A stretch of DNA of 64,000 nt from Pseudomonas graminis (GCF_002093745.1 NZ_MTSB01000021.1:1-64000); one strand, 5' to 3'. Shown: positions 20,108 through 29,188, counted from the stretch's first letter. Numbers and translations are program-made. Notes: generated from the letters alone by a model not told the origin.

Positions 20108-20127
20108 ATCTAGCAATTCTTATAGGT
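20108..20127. promoter_or_regulatory. lux-box-like 20-bp dyad before the LuxR solo and ABC operon
   Basis: ATCTAGCAATTCTTATAGGT has half-sites ATCTAG and ATAGGT around an 8-base spacer, with 4 of 6 positions symmetric. It is 13/20 identical to the dyad at 21011-21030 in front of the iminopeptidase gene. It lies 101 bases before the LuxR start and about 210 before the divergent ABC operon. A TTGACA at 20137-20142 follows it but lacks a well-placed -10 box. Confidence 0.45.
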
Positions 20128-20228
20128 TTTACGGCGTTGACAACAAATCGGACGGGGTGCGTGGCACTGTCTTTGCTAATTGCTATATTACGACCCCGGA
20201 TCGGCTCAATGACAAAGGAGGTCACGCC

Positions 20229-20993
20229 ATGCAAATCAGTCTGTCGAATTTCAATTCGCGTCTGCAATCAGCCTCTACGCTGGATCAGCAAATAGATTGC
20301 GCGTTGCAGCTGGCATCGAACCTCGGATTCGATGCCGTGATTTACGATTACAGCCCCGTCCCTGTGTCCCATGATGGAGCACTGATCACCCCGTCTTTGC
20401 TTTCATTGCGCAATACGCCCGACGACTGGCATTCACTCTGGTGCAGTCAGGGCTATTACCAGATCGACCCGGTTCAGCACCTGGCCGTCGCCAGCGTCTC
20501 GCCGTTTGTATGGTCATATCAGCCCAAGGCCGAAACTGTCTTGCAGACCTTCATCACCGATCTGCACACCCCGGTGGTGCGTTACCTGCATGATTCGCAC
20601 ATGACGTGCGGCGTAACAGTGCCCATTCATATGCCCAAGGGCGGTTTTGCCACCCTGACAGGGCTGCGCTCGGACGGTGGCCATGTTGCGCTGGAGGACG
20701 CGCGGCAGAGTCTGGCCGAGTTCGGGCTGCTCGCTCATGCGTTTCAGGAAGCGGCTTACCCTCTTTTTGACCAGAAAACACGCTCCTGCAACGCGATCAA
20801 GCTGACGCCTCGCGAGCGCGAGTGCATGAACTGGGCCGCAGAAGGGCTGACCGCCAGGGAAATCGCCGACAAACTCAGTCGCTCGGTCGCGACGGTCACG
20901 CTGCACCTGAACTCGGCCATGCAGAAGCTCGGTGCCAAAAACCGTGTGCAAGCCGTGGTGCGTGCCGTGCATTATCGATTACTCGACGGGTGA
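20229..20993 (+). CDS. LuxR-type solo regulator of the plant-associated (PAB) subfamily, PsoR/PipR-like
   Basis: 254 aa from ATG 20229, behind a perfect AAAGGAGGT; the frame to 19944 is open but has no such site. The N-terminal half is an autoinducer-binding domain. Relative to TraR, W57 is W67 here, Y61 is replaced by W71, D70/P71 are D80/P81, W85 is W95, and the Gly of TCGVTVP matches G113. The C-terminal HTH is LTPRERECMNWAAEGLTAREIADKL. No luxI gene is nearby. PAB-type solos (OryR, PsoR, PipR) respond to plant compounds rather than acyl-homoserine lactones, are found next to pip genes, and the Y61W change is one of their marks. Position beside pip and a peptide ABC operon matches that group. 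Confidence 0.9.
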   Translation: MQISLSNFNSRLQSASTLDQQIDCALQLASNLGFDAVIYDYSPVPVSHDGALITPSLLSLRNTPDDWHSLWCSQGYYQIDPVQHLAVASVSPFVWSYQPKAETVLQTFITDLHTPVVRYLHDSHMTCGVTVPIHMPKGGFATLTGLRSDGGHVALEDARQSLAEFGLLAHAFQEAAYPLFDQKTRSCNAIKLTPRERECMNWAAEGLTAREIADKLSRSVATVTLHLNSAMQKLGAKNRVQAVVRAVHYRLLDG

Positions 20994-21010
20994 CCGGTTT
21001 CAGCGCCAAA

Positions 21011-21030
21011 ACCTATTACTTTCTATAGTT
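21011..21030. promoter_or_regulatory. lux-box-like 20-bp dyad before the iminopeptidase gene
   Basis: ACCTATTACTTTCTATAGTT has half-sites ACCTAT and ATAGTT (5 of 6 symmetric positions) with an 8-base spacer, the geometry of lux boxes bound by LuxR dimers. It lies 57 bases upstream of the pip ATG and just after the LuxR stop. This fits the reported regulation of pip by PAB solos. Confidence 0.55.
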
Positions 21031-21087
21031 ATGAGATGTTGCCCGTAGCGCTATGGTGCCCCGAACTATCCAGCAGGGACCGGCGAC

Positions 21088-22041
21088 ATGGCAGACATGA
21101 CGAGCAAGGAAGGTTTCGCACCTTTTGGCGACTATCAAACGTGGTATCGCATCACCGGCGACCTGCGTGGCGGCAGTACACCGTTGGTCATCCTGCATGG
21201 CGGCCCGGGCTGTACCCATGATTACGTGGACTCGTTCAAGGATATCGCCAGCACGGGGCGAGCAGTCATCCACTACGACCAGCTGGGCAACGGCCGCTCG
21301 ACCCCCATTCGCGATAAAAGCGCTGATTTCTGGACAGTCGACCTGTTTTTGAAAGAGCTGGACAACCTGCTTGAACATCTGGAAATCAATGACAACTACG
21401 CGCTGCTGGGCCAGTCCTGGGGCGGCATGCTGGCTTCAGAGCATGCGGTACTCAAGCCAAAGGGATTGAAGGCGCTGATTATCGCCAATTCGCCCGCCGA
21501 CATGCGCACCTGGGTAAGCGAAGCCAATCGCCTGCGCAGCGAGCTGCCTGAAGGCGTGCAGGAGAAACTGCTGAAGCATGAAGCCGCAGGCACGTTGTCC
21601 GATCCGGAGTACCTGCAAGCTTCTCGCGTCTTTTATGACCGCCACGTATGCCGCATCACGCCTTGGCCAGAAGAAGTGAAACGCACTTTTGACCAGATCG
21701 AAAAAAACCCGACCGTGTACCACGCCATGAACGGTCCCACCGAGTTTCACGTGATCGGCACACTGAAAGACTGGAGCATTGTTGATCGCCTTGACCGGAT
21801 AGAGGCGCCGGCCCTGTTGATTTCCGGAAAATACGACGAGGCAACGCCGACGGTAATCGAGCCTTACGTTAACCGGGTTCGTGGCATCCGCTGTGAGGTA
21901 TTCGAAGAGTCCAGCCATATGCCACATGTGGAAGAACGCATGGCCTGCATGGGGTGTATCGCGAACTTTCTGGATGAGGTTGCGACGCCCAGCACATTAG
22001 AAAGTGCTGCACTAAAGACCCGCCGTGCGCTGGCGCAATAG
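21088..22041 (+). CDS. pip: proline iminopeptidase-like alpha/beta hydrolase
   Basis: 317 aa. The oxyanion motif is HGGPG (37-41), the nucleophile elbow GQSWGG (S110), the acid lies in SGKYDEATP and the histidine in SSHMPHVE. This is the S33 proline iminopeptidase pattern; such enzymes release N-terminal proline or related residues from peptides. There is no signal peptide, so it is probably cytoplasmic. It directly follows the LuxR solo, as in the OryR/PsoR/PipR systems, where its transcription depends on the solo and a plant extract. It may process the imported signal. ATG 21097 is a possible later start. Confidence 0.9.
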   Translation: MADMTSKEGFAPFGDYQTWYRITGDLRGGSTPLVILHGGPGCTHDYVDSFKDIASTGRAVIHYDQLGNGRSTPIRDKSADFWTVDLFLKELDNLLEHLEINDNYALLGQSWGGMLASEHAVLKPKGLKALIIANSPADMRTWVSEANRLRSELPEGVQEKLLKHEAAGTLSDPEYLQASRVFYDRHVCRITPWPEEVKRTFDQIEKNPTVYHAMNGPTEFHVIGTLKDWSIVDRLDRIEAPALLISGKYDEATPTVIEPYVNRVRGIRCEVFEESSHMPHVEERMACMGCIANFLDEVATPSTLESAALKTRRALAQ

Positions 22042-22207
22042 TTAAAGGAAACTATTAAGTACGATAGAGCCTATCAATGAGTTGATCGTCACCCTCTGTT
22101 CAGTGGCATCATCATAAAACGTGATAACTTTTTTCGGCACATGAACAGGTGAGCCGTATAAACAGGCATGAAATAAGTTTCACGATGATTTATTAAAGCT
22201 ACCCCCG

Positions 22208-22270
22208 CTCCGGCAGAGAAACAGTCATTGGAAAGTCATTATTTTCCTTCCGCTTTTGTGACTGCCGGAG
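22208..22270 (+). promoter_or_regulatory. long-loop inverted repeat covering the chemoreceptor ribosome binding site
   Basis: CTCCGGCAG (22208-22216) is exactly complementary to CTGCCGGAG (22262-22270). The right arm contains the GGAG that serves the ATG at 22278 with a 7-base spacer. Pairing of the arms in mRNA would hide the ribosome site. The loop is 45 bases, so the structure may form only with help or may be a protein-binding dyad. Confidence 0.4.
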
Positions 22271-22277
22271 ACACCCC

Positions 22278-23903
22278 ATGAACCTCAGATCGTTGAATAT
22301 TTCTCGCAGGGCCTTCCTGTGTTTTGGCCTTATTACCGCCCTGCTTATCGGTCTGGGCGGGTTTTCCTATGTACAGATCGGGCACCTGCGCGGTGCCGAG
22401 CAGAACATCGAAGAAAACTCACTGCCCAGTGTACAGGTCGTTGATGACATTCAGATCGCCTTGTTGCATGCCCGCCTGGAAAGCATCCGCATGCTGGCCA
22501 GCACCGACCCCGCGATTCGAAGCGCCGCTGCAGCTAACGCTCAAGAAGCCATTGGCACGTTGCAGTCACGCAGCGAGTTCTATCGACAGCATCTGATTTC
22601 CGGCGAGCAAGACCGGATCCAGTTCGAAGTCGCCCACAACAAAATGGACACTTACGTGGACGGCGTGAAACAGATAATTGCCACCGACGCCACCGATCAC
22701 GAGAAAGCGCTCGCATTCGCCAACAATGAACAAGTGCAACGGGCCAATGCCTACCAGGCAGACCTCAATACACTGCGTGGGCAGAACGCGAAAGAAGCCG
22801 AGCGTTCCGGCAGTGACGCAACGGCGGTGTATAACCACAGCGTCAATGTATTGCTGACGGTGGTCATTATCGCGTCCCTTCTGACCGTGGTCCTTGCCGT
22901 CGCATTGACCCGCAGTATTGTGGACCCTATCAGCGCCTCTCTGAAACTGGCAGAAGACATTGCGGCAGGCGATTTGACCCGACAGCTTAACGTGACGGGA
23001 AACGATGAAGCGTCGCGCCTGATGAGTTCGCTGAACCAGATGTCAAACAACTTGCGCGGCACTATTCAGCAAATCTCCGGGGCCTCGGTTCAACTCAGCA
23101 CTGCCGCTGTCGAAATGACCTCGATCACCGAAAGTGCCGACCGCACTTTGCAACAACAAAACAGCGAAATCGAACAGGCCGCCACGGCTGTAAACGAAAT
23201 GAGCGCGGCCGTGGAAGAAGTTGCTCGCAATGCCACGTCCACATCAGAGGCCGCCAGGCAATCCAGCCTTTCAGCAAACCTGGGCAATCAACGCGTCTCG
23301 GAAACCCTGACCGCCATGCACAACCTGACCGGTCTGGTAGAGGGGTCCTCGGTACAGGTCACTGCACTGGCGGGTCAGGCGCAGGACATCAGCAAAGTGC
23401 TGGGCGTGATTCGCGGGATTGCAGAACAAACCAACCTGCTGGCTCTCAACGCAGCCATTGAAGCGGCACGGGCGGGTGAACAGGGACGCGGCTTTGCGGT
23501 GGTGGCCGATGAAGTCCGGGCCTTGGCGCATCGCACCCAGACGTCCACCCAGGAAGTCGAACAGATGATCTCGGCGATTCAAGCCGGTTCGTCTGCCACG
23601 GTAGCGTCAATGCAGCGAAGCACTCAGGAAGCCCACAACACACGCAAAACCGCTGAAGATGCAGGACAGTCGCTGCGCCAGATCACCGACTCGGTGCTGG
23701 AGATCAACAACCGCAACCTGCAGATCGCCGCCGCCTCCGAACAACAGGCGCACGTAGCGCGCGATGTCGACAGAAGCCTGGTCAGTATCCGGGACCTGGC
23801 CGTGCAGAGCAGCGAGGGCGCCCGACAAACATTGGTCGCCAGTAACGAGCTGTCGCAGTTGGCGGTCAACTTGAATGATCTTGTCGTGCGTTTCAGAACT
23901 TGA
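22278..23903 (+). CDS. methyl-accepting chemotaxis protein (4HB type)
   Basis: 541 aa. Two membrane segments (about 12-34 and 190-211) bracket a helical periplasmic sensor of about 155 residues, the size of a four-helix-bundle domain. A HAMP linker follows (about 212-265), then the methyl-accepting region. The signalling hairpin is fully conserved at 375-420 ([27 protein letters not shown]). There is no C-terminal CheR-binding pentapeptide; it ends VVRFRT. It senses an external small molecule and controls the CheA/flagellar pathway; the ligand is unknown. It follows pip by 236 bases and is a separate transcription unit. Confidence 0.95.
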   Translation: MNLRSLNISRRAFLCFGLITALLIGLGGFSYVQIGHLRGAEQNIEENSLPSVQVVDDIQIALLHARLESIRMLASTDPAIRSAAAANAQEAIGTLQSRSEFYRQHLISGEQDRIQFEVAHNKMDTYVDGVKQIIATDATDHEKALAFANNEQVQRANAYQADLNTLRGQNAKEAERSGSDATAVYNHSVNVLLTVVIIASLLTVVLAVALTRSIVDPISASLKLAEDIAAGDLTRQLNVTGNDEASRLMSSLNQMSNNLRGTIQQISGASVQLSTAAVEMTSITESADRTLQQQNSEIEQAATAVNEMSAAVEEVARNATSTSEAARQSSLSANLGNQRVSETLTAMHNLTGLVEGSSVQVTALAGQAQDISKVLGVIRGIAEQTNLLALNAAIEAARAGEQGRGFAVVADEVRALAHRTQTSTQEVEQMISAIQAGSSATVASMQRSTQEAHNTRKTAEDAGQSLRQITDSVLEINNRNLQIAAASEQQAHVARDVDRSLVSIRDLAVQSSEGARQTLVASNELSQLAVNLNDLVVRFRT

Positions 23904-24111
23904 TGCGTTAACCGGGCTGTCAATAAATAGACACGCTGATACGTCAGGAAAGTTGACAGGTGCGTTTAACCCACTAAATAGTTACGGCCCTGACCAAGAT
24001 ATTCATGTAAGCCACGACCAGGTATGTCAGGATCACGTTCTGCACCGCATCGACAGCGCCAGGCGTACTGCCAAGGCTGCATGAGTGCTTTTATGACCAG
24101 GGTGACGCATT

Positions 24112-24612
24112 TTGAACAACAACCTGACTTCGGCAGAGCTGGCAGTCATCAGTGAAATCGAAGCCACTTCCAGCCTTTTACGGCTGGTAACCCGGCTGAC
24201 CGGGCTGAGATTCGCGGCTATTGCAAAAGTAACCGACAGCAGCTGGACGGCCTGCGCGGTGTATGACGAAATCCAGTTTGGGCTGGAGCCCGGTCACGAG
24301 CTCAAACTGGAAACCACGTTGTGCAATGAGTTGCGTCAGCACAGGCAGCCTATCGTGATCAACGAACTGGCCACTGATGCGGTTTACGCAGAGCATCCGG
24401 TGCCGAAACTCTATGGCTTTCAAAGCTATTTTTCGTTGCCGATCATTTTCCCCAACGGGGATTTCTTCGGCACGCTGTGCGGGCTTGATACCCTTCCGGC
24501 GCAGCTCGACGATCACGACACGCTCGACACCCTGAAAGTGTTCTGCACATTGATCGCCAGCACGCTTTATGCGCACTACCAATTGCAGGAAATCCAGGAA
24601 CTCACCGCCTGA
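24112..24612 (+). CDS. GAF-domain protein
   Basis: 166 aa formed by one GAF domain: LVTRLTGLRFAAIAKVTDSSW, then the central CNELRQHRQPIVINELATD and FFGTLCGLDTLP. The start is TTG 24112, behind AGGGTGA; I found no in-frame ATG. There is no output domain, so it may be a stand-alone ligand or redox sensor acting on a partner. It contains a conserved-looking Cys in TTLCNEL and another in TLCGL. The partner is unknown; the next GAF protein (25447) has a related domain. Confidence 0.82.
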   Translation: MNNNLTSAELAVISEIEATSSLLRLVTRLTGLRFAAIAKVTDSSWTACAVYDEIQFGLEPGHELKLETTLCNELRQHRQPIVINELATDAVYAEHPVPKLYGFQSYFSLPIIFPNGDFFGTLCGLDTLPAQLDDHDTLDTLKVFCTLIASTLYAHYQLQEIQELTA

Positions 24613-24625
24613 CGAGCAACTCGGC

Positions 24626-25081
24626 TCAGACGCGCAATGACCGCTCCATGATCAATGTGCGCTCTTCGCCCTCTTGCTGCTCGCGCACAACCTTGAAGCC
24701 CAGTGCGGCGTAGAACGCCTGCGCAGTCAAGGATGACGGCACAACCAGCCGATCTTCGCCCGCTTCACGGGCTGCGCCCTCAATCGTTGCCATCAACAAC
24801 CGGCCGACGCCCTGACGATGCCAATCGGGGTCCACGAATACTGAACGAATGGCACCACCTGCCAGGCTCGCGGTTCCGATAACGCGTTCTCCCGCCACCG
24901 CCACAAACATGTGACGCTGGTGCATAAGTGCAGCAATTGCAGAAGGGCTGAAGCCCTGCGCAACACGCTCAATCACATCGGCGGAGTAATCTCTGGCATT
25001 GCTGGTGCGCAAAGCCGCTATGACCACCCGACTGATGGCGTCAGCATCTGCCTCACAGGCGGGTCGAATCAGAACGTTCAT
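24626..25081 (-). CDS. GNAT-family N-acetyltransferase
   Basis: 151 aa from ATG 25081 (MNVLIRPACEADADAIS), a typical GNAT start. The acetyl-CoA loop is SVFVDPDWHRQGVGRLLMATIE and the C-terminal segment AFYAALGFKVVREQ is usual. The frame is open to 25198, but the added residues are not GNAT-like. It converges on the GAF gene with a 13-base gap. The substrate is unknown. Confidence 0.85.
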   Translation of the reverse strand: MNVLIRPACEADADAISRVVIAALRTSNARDYSADVIERVAQGFSPSAIAALMHQRHMFVAVAGERVIGTASLAGGAIRSVFVDPDWHRQGVGRLLMATIEGAAREAGEDRLVVPSSLTAQAFYAALGFKVVREQQEGEERTLIMERSLRV

Positions 25082-25446
25082 CCAGGGTTCTCGGTTTGCT
25101 TGCAGTTGGGAGCTTGTTCCAGGCATGGGGTGCCGCACACTCCGAAAGCCCCGCTCAAAAAACCGGACCTTTCTGTGCATTGCACAGCTGTGGACCACCC
25201 GGAACGTAAAGCCGGGCTGCCCACATCGGGATTTCTCTCGTCAAGCGACGAATGGCAACGCTCGCCACACCCTGTGAATAAAAGAATACATCCTCTACCC
25301 GTCTGGGCTGCAAGGCTCTTTGCGCTCACAAATCAAGGAGGGCAGCCGATTAACTGATAGCGCGCATTCATGGTTGAAATCTTTTCATCTGCTAAAGTGC
25401 GTTTTGTGATGTCAAATGGTCATCACCGCACACCCTCGAGAATCTT
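25082..25446. other. intergenic region between divergent genes
   Basis: 365 bases hold the promoters of the acetyltransferase (minus) and the GAF/EAL gene (plus). I see no credible ORF, repeat or terminator. The stretch just before 25447 is AT-richer (GTTGAAATCTTTTCATCTGC), as expected near a promoter. Confidence 0.5.
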
Positions 25447-27270
25447 ATGAACGCCAGTGCCCCTATCCCGCTTAATGAAACGCAACGCTTGTTGCGCATC
25501 AGGGAGCTGTGCGTACTCGAAGACACGTCAGACGACGTCCTCGACGAGATCGTGGAGATGACCGCCGAATTTTTCCAGTCCCCTATCGCACTGATCTCCA
25601 TTGTTGACGAGAATCGTCAGTGGTTTCGTGCCAGAGTCGGCCTGAAAGCGCGAGAAACGCCGCGCAATGTTTCGTTCTGCGCGTACACGATTCTCTCCGA
25701 CGCCCTGTTTGAAATTCCCGATGCAACGCTGGATGAGCGGTTCATGAACAACGGGCTGGTCACCGGCCACCCCGATATCCGTTATTACGCCGGTGCTCCG
25801 CTGATCACCGACGACGGCATTGCGCTGGGCAGCCTGTGCGTGATCGATACCCAGCCACGCGAGCCGATGAGTGAGCATCAGACACAGATGCTCAAGCGCT
25901 TTGCTTCGCTGGTCATGAAGCGCATCGTCAACCTGCGACTCAGTTGCTTCATCGATCAGCCTACCGGGCTGTATAACCGCTCTCGCCTTCAGGAAGACAT
26001 TCATCAGGCCGTGGCGTCGCATATCGACTACCAGTTGATTGCGGTGGACATGATCACCTCCGCGTTCCTGAATGACATTGTCAAAGCACTGGGCTACAGC
26101 TTCTCCCAAGACCTGGTGACGGCGATCAAGAGTCGCCTGGAAAGTCTGCTGCCGGCGAGCTGTTCGCTGTACAAGGTCAGCCCGACCCGCTTCGGTTTCC
26201 TGTTGCCGGGCGACCAGGTGCCTGATTACCTGCTTCGCATCATTCTTGAAGATTTCGAGACACCTGTGGAGTGCCGGGGTATTCCGGTTCAGATGCAAGT
26301 AGGCCTGGGCGTCGTGACGCTGAATCGTGACCTGACCGAAGAACAGGACTGGATGCGCATGGTCATCAGCGCCGCCGATGACGCGCGTGACCGCGACCTT
26401 GGCTGGGCGATGTACGAGCCGCATTTCGATGCCGCCCAGCAACGTGCCTTCAAATTGCTCAGCTCATTGACCACCGCCGTGCATGCTGACGATCAATTGC
26501 GTCTGGTTTATCAGCCGCGTATTGATCTGGCGTCCGGTCTCTGCACCTCGGTAGAAGCCTTGCTGCGCTGGAATCACCCGACGCTCGGCCCCATCGGGCC
26601 TGCCGAGTTCGTGCCGCTGGCCGAGAAGACAGCCCTGATGCGCCCGCTGAGCCTGTGGGTGCTGAAGAGTGCAATCGAGCAGGCCTCACAATGGCAGCAG
26701 CAGGGATTCGATTTCCGCATTGCGATCAACGTCAGCCCTGAAGACCTTGCAGGCCCTGCGTTCACCGACCGGATGATTCGCCTGCTGAGCCAACACAAGA
26801 TCGACCCTACCCGCTTCGAACTGGAATTCACCGAAGGCGCACTGATGCACAACCCGGCGGAAGTGCGACATCAGCTGGAACGCATGCGTCAGATGGGCAT
26901 GGACGTTGCTATCGATGACTTCGGCACCGGCTACAGCAACTGGAGCTACCTGCGCCAGTTGCCCGCTACCACGGTCAAGCTCGACCAGTCGCTGATCCGT
27001 AACCTGGCGTCCGACAAGACCGATCAGCGCCTGGTCAAAGCGTTGATCGGTCTGGCCAAGAAGCTGGGCTATTGCGTGGTGGCCGAAGGCATCGAAACGG
27101 ATGACATTCGCCGTCTGGTCAAGCAATGGGGCTGCGACGAAGGCCAGGGCTATCTGATTGCCAAACCCATGGAAGCCGACGCGCTGGTGGACTGGCTCGG
27201 CCCCACCCGACGCTTGCAGAGCGTTGCCGAAGCCGCTGAAGCCGCCGTCATCCGAGACAAACGGTTATAA
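25447..27270 (+). CDS. GAF / degenerate GGDEF / EAL cyclic-di-GMP phosphodiesterase
   Basis: 607 aa. A GAF domain (about 20-165) precedes a GGDEF-like domain (170-325) whose active-site motif is replaced by SPTRF (245-249), so it should not make c-di-GMP. The EAL domain (about 340-590) keeps its key residues: EALLRW (370-375), the Glu of FELEFTEGAL, DDFGTGYS, KLDQSL, VVAEGIET and GYLIAKPM. It is therefore expected to hydrolyse c-di-GMP and favour motility over biofilm. The GAF domain probably regulates it. No membrane segment, so cytoplasmic. Confidence 0.93.
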   Translation: MNASAPIPLNETQRLLRIRELCVLEDTSDDVLDEIVEMTAEFFQSPIALISIVDENRQWFRARVGLKARETPRNVSFCAYTILSDALFEIPDATLDERFMNNGLVTGHPDIRYYAGAPLITDDGIALGSLCVIDTQPREPMSEHQTQMLKRFASLVMKRIVNLRLSCFIDQPTGLYNRSRLQEDIHQAVASHIDYQLIAVDMITSAFLNDIVKALGYSFSQDLVTAIKSRLESLLPASCSLYKVSPTRFGFLLPGDQVPDYLLRIILEDFETPVECRGIPVQMQVGLGVVTLNRDLTEEQDWMRMVISAADDARDRDLGWAMYEPHFDAAQQRAFKLLSSLTTAVHADDQLRLVYQPRIDLASGLCTSVEALLRWNHPTLGPIGPAEFVPLAEKTALMRPLSLWVLKSAIEQASQWQQQGFDFRIAINVSPEDLAGPAFTDRMIRLLSQHKIDPTRFELEFTEGALMHNPAEVRHQLERMRQMGMDVAIDDFGTGYSNWSYLRQLPATTVKLDQSLIRNLASDKTDQRLVKALIGLAKKLGYCVVAEGIETDDIRRLVKQWGCDEGQGYLIAKPMEADALVDWLGPTRRLQSVAEAAEAAVIRDKRL

Positions 27271-27361
27271 CCTTAGACCACATCTTCATAACCGCTTCAG
27301 GCATAAGCCGTTATGCTGCCCGCCACTTTTTACCTGATGCGTTTGCTTGACAGGGTTGGAT

Positions 27362-28147
27362 ATGGAAGCGGGTGGTCTGGGGTTTGTAATTGCGGGGCTG
27401 GTGGTCGGTTTTATCGTGGGCATGACCGGGGTCGGCGGCGGCTCGCTGATGACGCCCATCCTGTTGTGGTTCGGCATCAACCCGGCCACGGCGGTCGGCA
27501 CAGACCTGCTGTACGCGGCGATCACCAAATCCGGTGGCGTGCTGGTTCACCGCAAAAATGACAACATCGACTGGAAAGTCACGGGCCTGCTGACAATGGG
27601 CAGCGTCCCTGCCGTTCTCCTGACCCTGTGGTTTCTGAGTACCCTGCATGCGGCCCCTGAAGCCTTGAACGCGATCATCAAGCAGGCGTTGGGCTTCGTG
27701 CTGCTGCTCACTGCCATGGCGGTTCTGTTCAAGAAAAAACTGCTGGCATTCGCCCACGGGCGCGGCGATGGGCACTCGTTTTTCAGTGGCACGAGCCTGA
27801 CGGTCCTGACCGTCATCACGGGCCTCATCCTGGGCACTATGGTCGCGCTGACCTCTATCGGTGCCGGCGCGCTGGGCACCGTGGCGCTGTTTATCCTTTA
27901 CCCGCTGCTGCCGACCCGGCGTCTGGTGGGCACTGAAATCGCGCACGCTGTGCCCCTCACTCTGGTTGCAGGTCTGGGCCACGCGAGCATGGGCAACATG
28001 AACTGGGAGCTGCTGGGCTGGCTGCTGACCGGCTCGTTGCCGGGCATTTATCTGGGCAGCCACATGGCGGGCCGTGTCTCCGACGACATCTTGCGGCCTT
28101 TCCTGGCCATCATGCTGGGCACCATCGGCTTCAAACTGGCCTTCTGA
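27362..28147 (+). CDS. sulfite exporter TauE/SafE family membrane protein
   Basis: 261 aa from ATG 27362, preceded by CAGGG; a TTG at 27347 also lies in frame. Two repeated halves each contain the family's glycine-rich motif: GMTGVGGGSLMTPIL in the first and LTSIGAGALGTVALF in the second. About eight hydrophobic segments are present. Members export sulfite, sulfoacetate or other small organic anions across the inner membrane. The substrate here is unknown and no sulfur-metabolism gene is adjacent. Confidence 0.9.
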   Translation: MEAGGLGFVIAGLVVGFIVGMTGVGGGSLMTPILLWFGINPATAVGTDLLYAAITKSGGVLVHRKNDNIDWKVTGLLTMGSVPAVLLTLWFLSTLHAAPEALNAIIKQALGFVLLLTAMAVLFKKKLLAFAHGRGDGHSFFSGTSLTVLTVITGLILGTMVALTSIGAGALGTVALFILYPLLPTRRLVGTEIAHAVPLTLVAGLGHASMGNMNWELLGWLLTGSLPGIYLGSHMAGRVSDDILRPFLAIMLGTIGFKLAF

Positions 28148-28363
28148 CCCGCACCCCATCAGCCTGTCATATTTCTGCGTCAGGCTGCCCGCAGGCAAAC
28201 AGAATCAAGACCTCCTGCGGTCGTTCTGTTGCGGGCCGCTGACATTCATCGGGAAGTGTAATTTTTTGTAGCCCGACACAGGTTTTCGGCGCAGGATTTC
28301 GTCCGTCTGCTTTCACGCCGATGACCCGGCACAGATTTACCCTCGCTAACAGGAGATGCAACA

Positions 28364-28564
28364 ATGCTTATCCGAATTGAAGAAGGTTCATACGGGGCTG
28401 ATTGGGTTGTAAAACTTGACGATTATCCGGTCAAGTGCCGGAGTTGGCAGGAAGCCAGAGAATTTGCAGATCGCATGAAATCCAGAATCGATGCGCCGCA
28501 TTCGCTGCCGAACATGGCACGTCGCGCAGCGCCCGAACGAAGTGCAAGCGCGATGGCCCGCTAA
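28364..28564 (+). CDS. small hypothetical protein (66 aa)
   Basis: ATG 28364 follows AGGAGATGCAACA, a good ribosome site. The peptide starts MLIRIEEGSYGADWVVKLDD and continues PVKCRSWQEAREFADRMKS; the first 45 residues look like a compact alpha/beta domain and the last 20 are basic and Ala/Arg-rich. No membrane segment. I do not recognise a named family. A stem-loop follows 24 bases after the stop. Confidence 0.7.
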   Translation: MLIRIEEGSYGADWVVKLDDYPVKCRSWQEAREFADRMKSRIDAPHSLPNMARRAAPERSASAMAR

Positions 28565-28587
28565 GCGGCCTTCGCAGGACATGCCTC

Positions 28588-28622
28588 AAACAGCGTTATC
28601 ACCAGGCTGACGACGCTGTTTT
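28588..28622 (+). terminator. stem-loop after the 66-aa gene
   Basis: AAACAGCGT (28588-28596) pairs with ACGCTGTTT (28613-28621); the T-run is short. It probably ends the upstream small gene. Confidence 0.55.
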
Positions 28623-28750
28623 ACCCCGCCTCTACCCCGCCGACACGTTTTTTTCCGGATTTAAACACTTCTCGTTTCCATGACATCCGTTTCACATCCT
28701 CTTCACGTCTGGCTGGGTAAATTGAACCCACTCCTTTGATGAATCCCATT

Positions 28751-28779
28751 TGGCCCACCCTGTTGTGGGCCATTTTTTT
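28751..28779 (+). terminator. rho-independent terminator with no plus-strand gene directly before it
   Basis: TGGCCCAC pairs with GTGGGCCA over 8 bp around CCTGTT and is followed by seven T. The nearest plus-strand gene ends 190 bases earlier and has its own hairpin, so a short RNA transcribed across 28625-28750 is possible. Confidence 0.8.
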
Positions 28780-28820
28780 GCCTGCTGAAAAGTGCCGGCA
28801 TTAACCGCTTTCTGGCGTGG

Positions 28821-29015
28821 TTACTGGCCTTGCACACTCGTTGAGCGAGCATTGTTCACGACGGGGCTGCTCAGCACGCCCGCATTCAACTCGGCCAGAC
28901 GATCATTGCCAGTGCCACTGGCAACGCTGCTGTTCCAGCTTGCCGTCACTGTCGCCATCCAACCCAGAACAACCAGTGCCACCGCCTGCAACGCCCACTT
29001 GGTAATGATAGACAT
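28821..29015 (-). CDS. small hypothetical membrane-anchored protein (64 aa)
   Basis: ATG 29015 (MSIITKWALQ) follows AGGAGAGAGCAC, a strong site; the ATG at 29066 has none. Residues 6-25 (KWALQAVALVVLGWMATVTA) form a signal peptide or membrane anchor, followed by a polar tail of about 38 residues without Cys. It would sit in or beyond the inner membrane. The family is not recognised. Confidence 0.65.
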   Translation of the reverse strand: MSIITKWALQAVALVVLGWMATVTASWNSSVASGTGNDRLAELNAGVLSSPVVNNARSTSVQGQ

Positions 29016-29162
29016 GTGCTCTCTCCTTTTCGGGTCTGAATGGCGAGCATGTAAACAGCTCCCCATGTCAGAAGAATTGCAGAGATTTAAATTTTTGCCA
29101 GCCGACCGCTCATCTTTAGCGTGAAGATGTTTTCGCGGGAGAGAAATGCGCGCGTAAAAAGA

Positions 29163-29188
29163 GAAAAGCCCTGCTCAAGGGCAGGGCA
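29163..29188 (-). terminator. terminator of the PLDc_N-type gene
   Basis: Reading on the minus strand, GCCCTGCCCTTGAGCAGGGC forms a hairpin followed by TTTT, directly after the stop at 29205. Confidence 0.8.
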
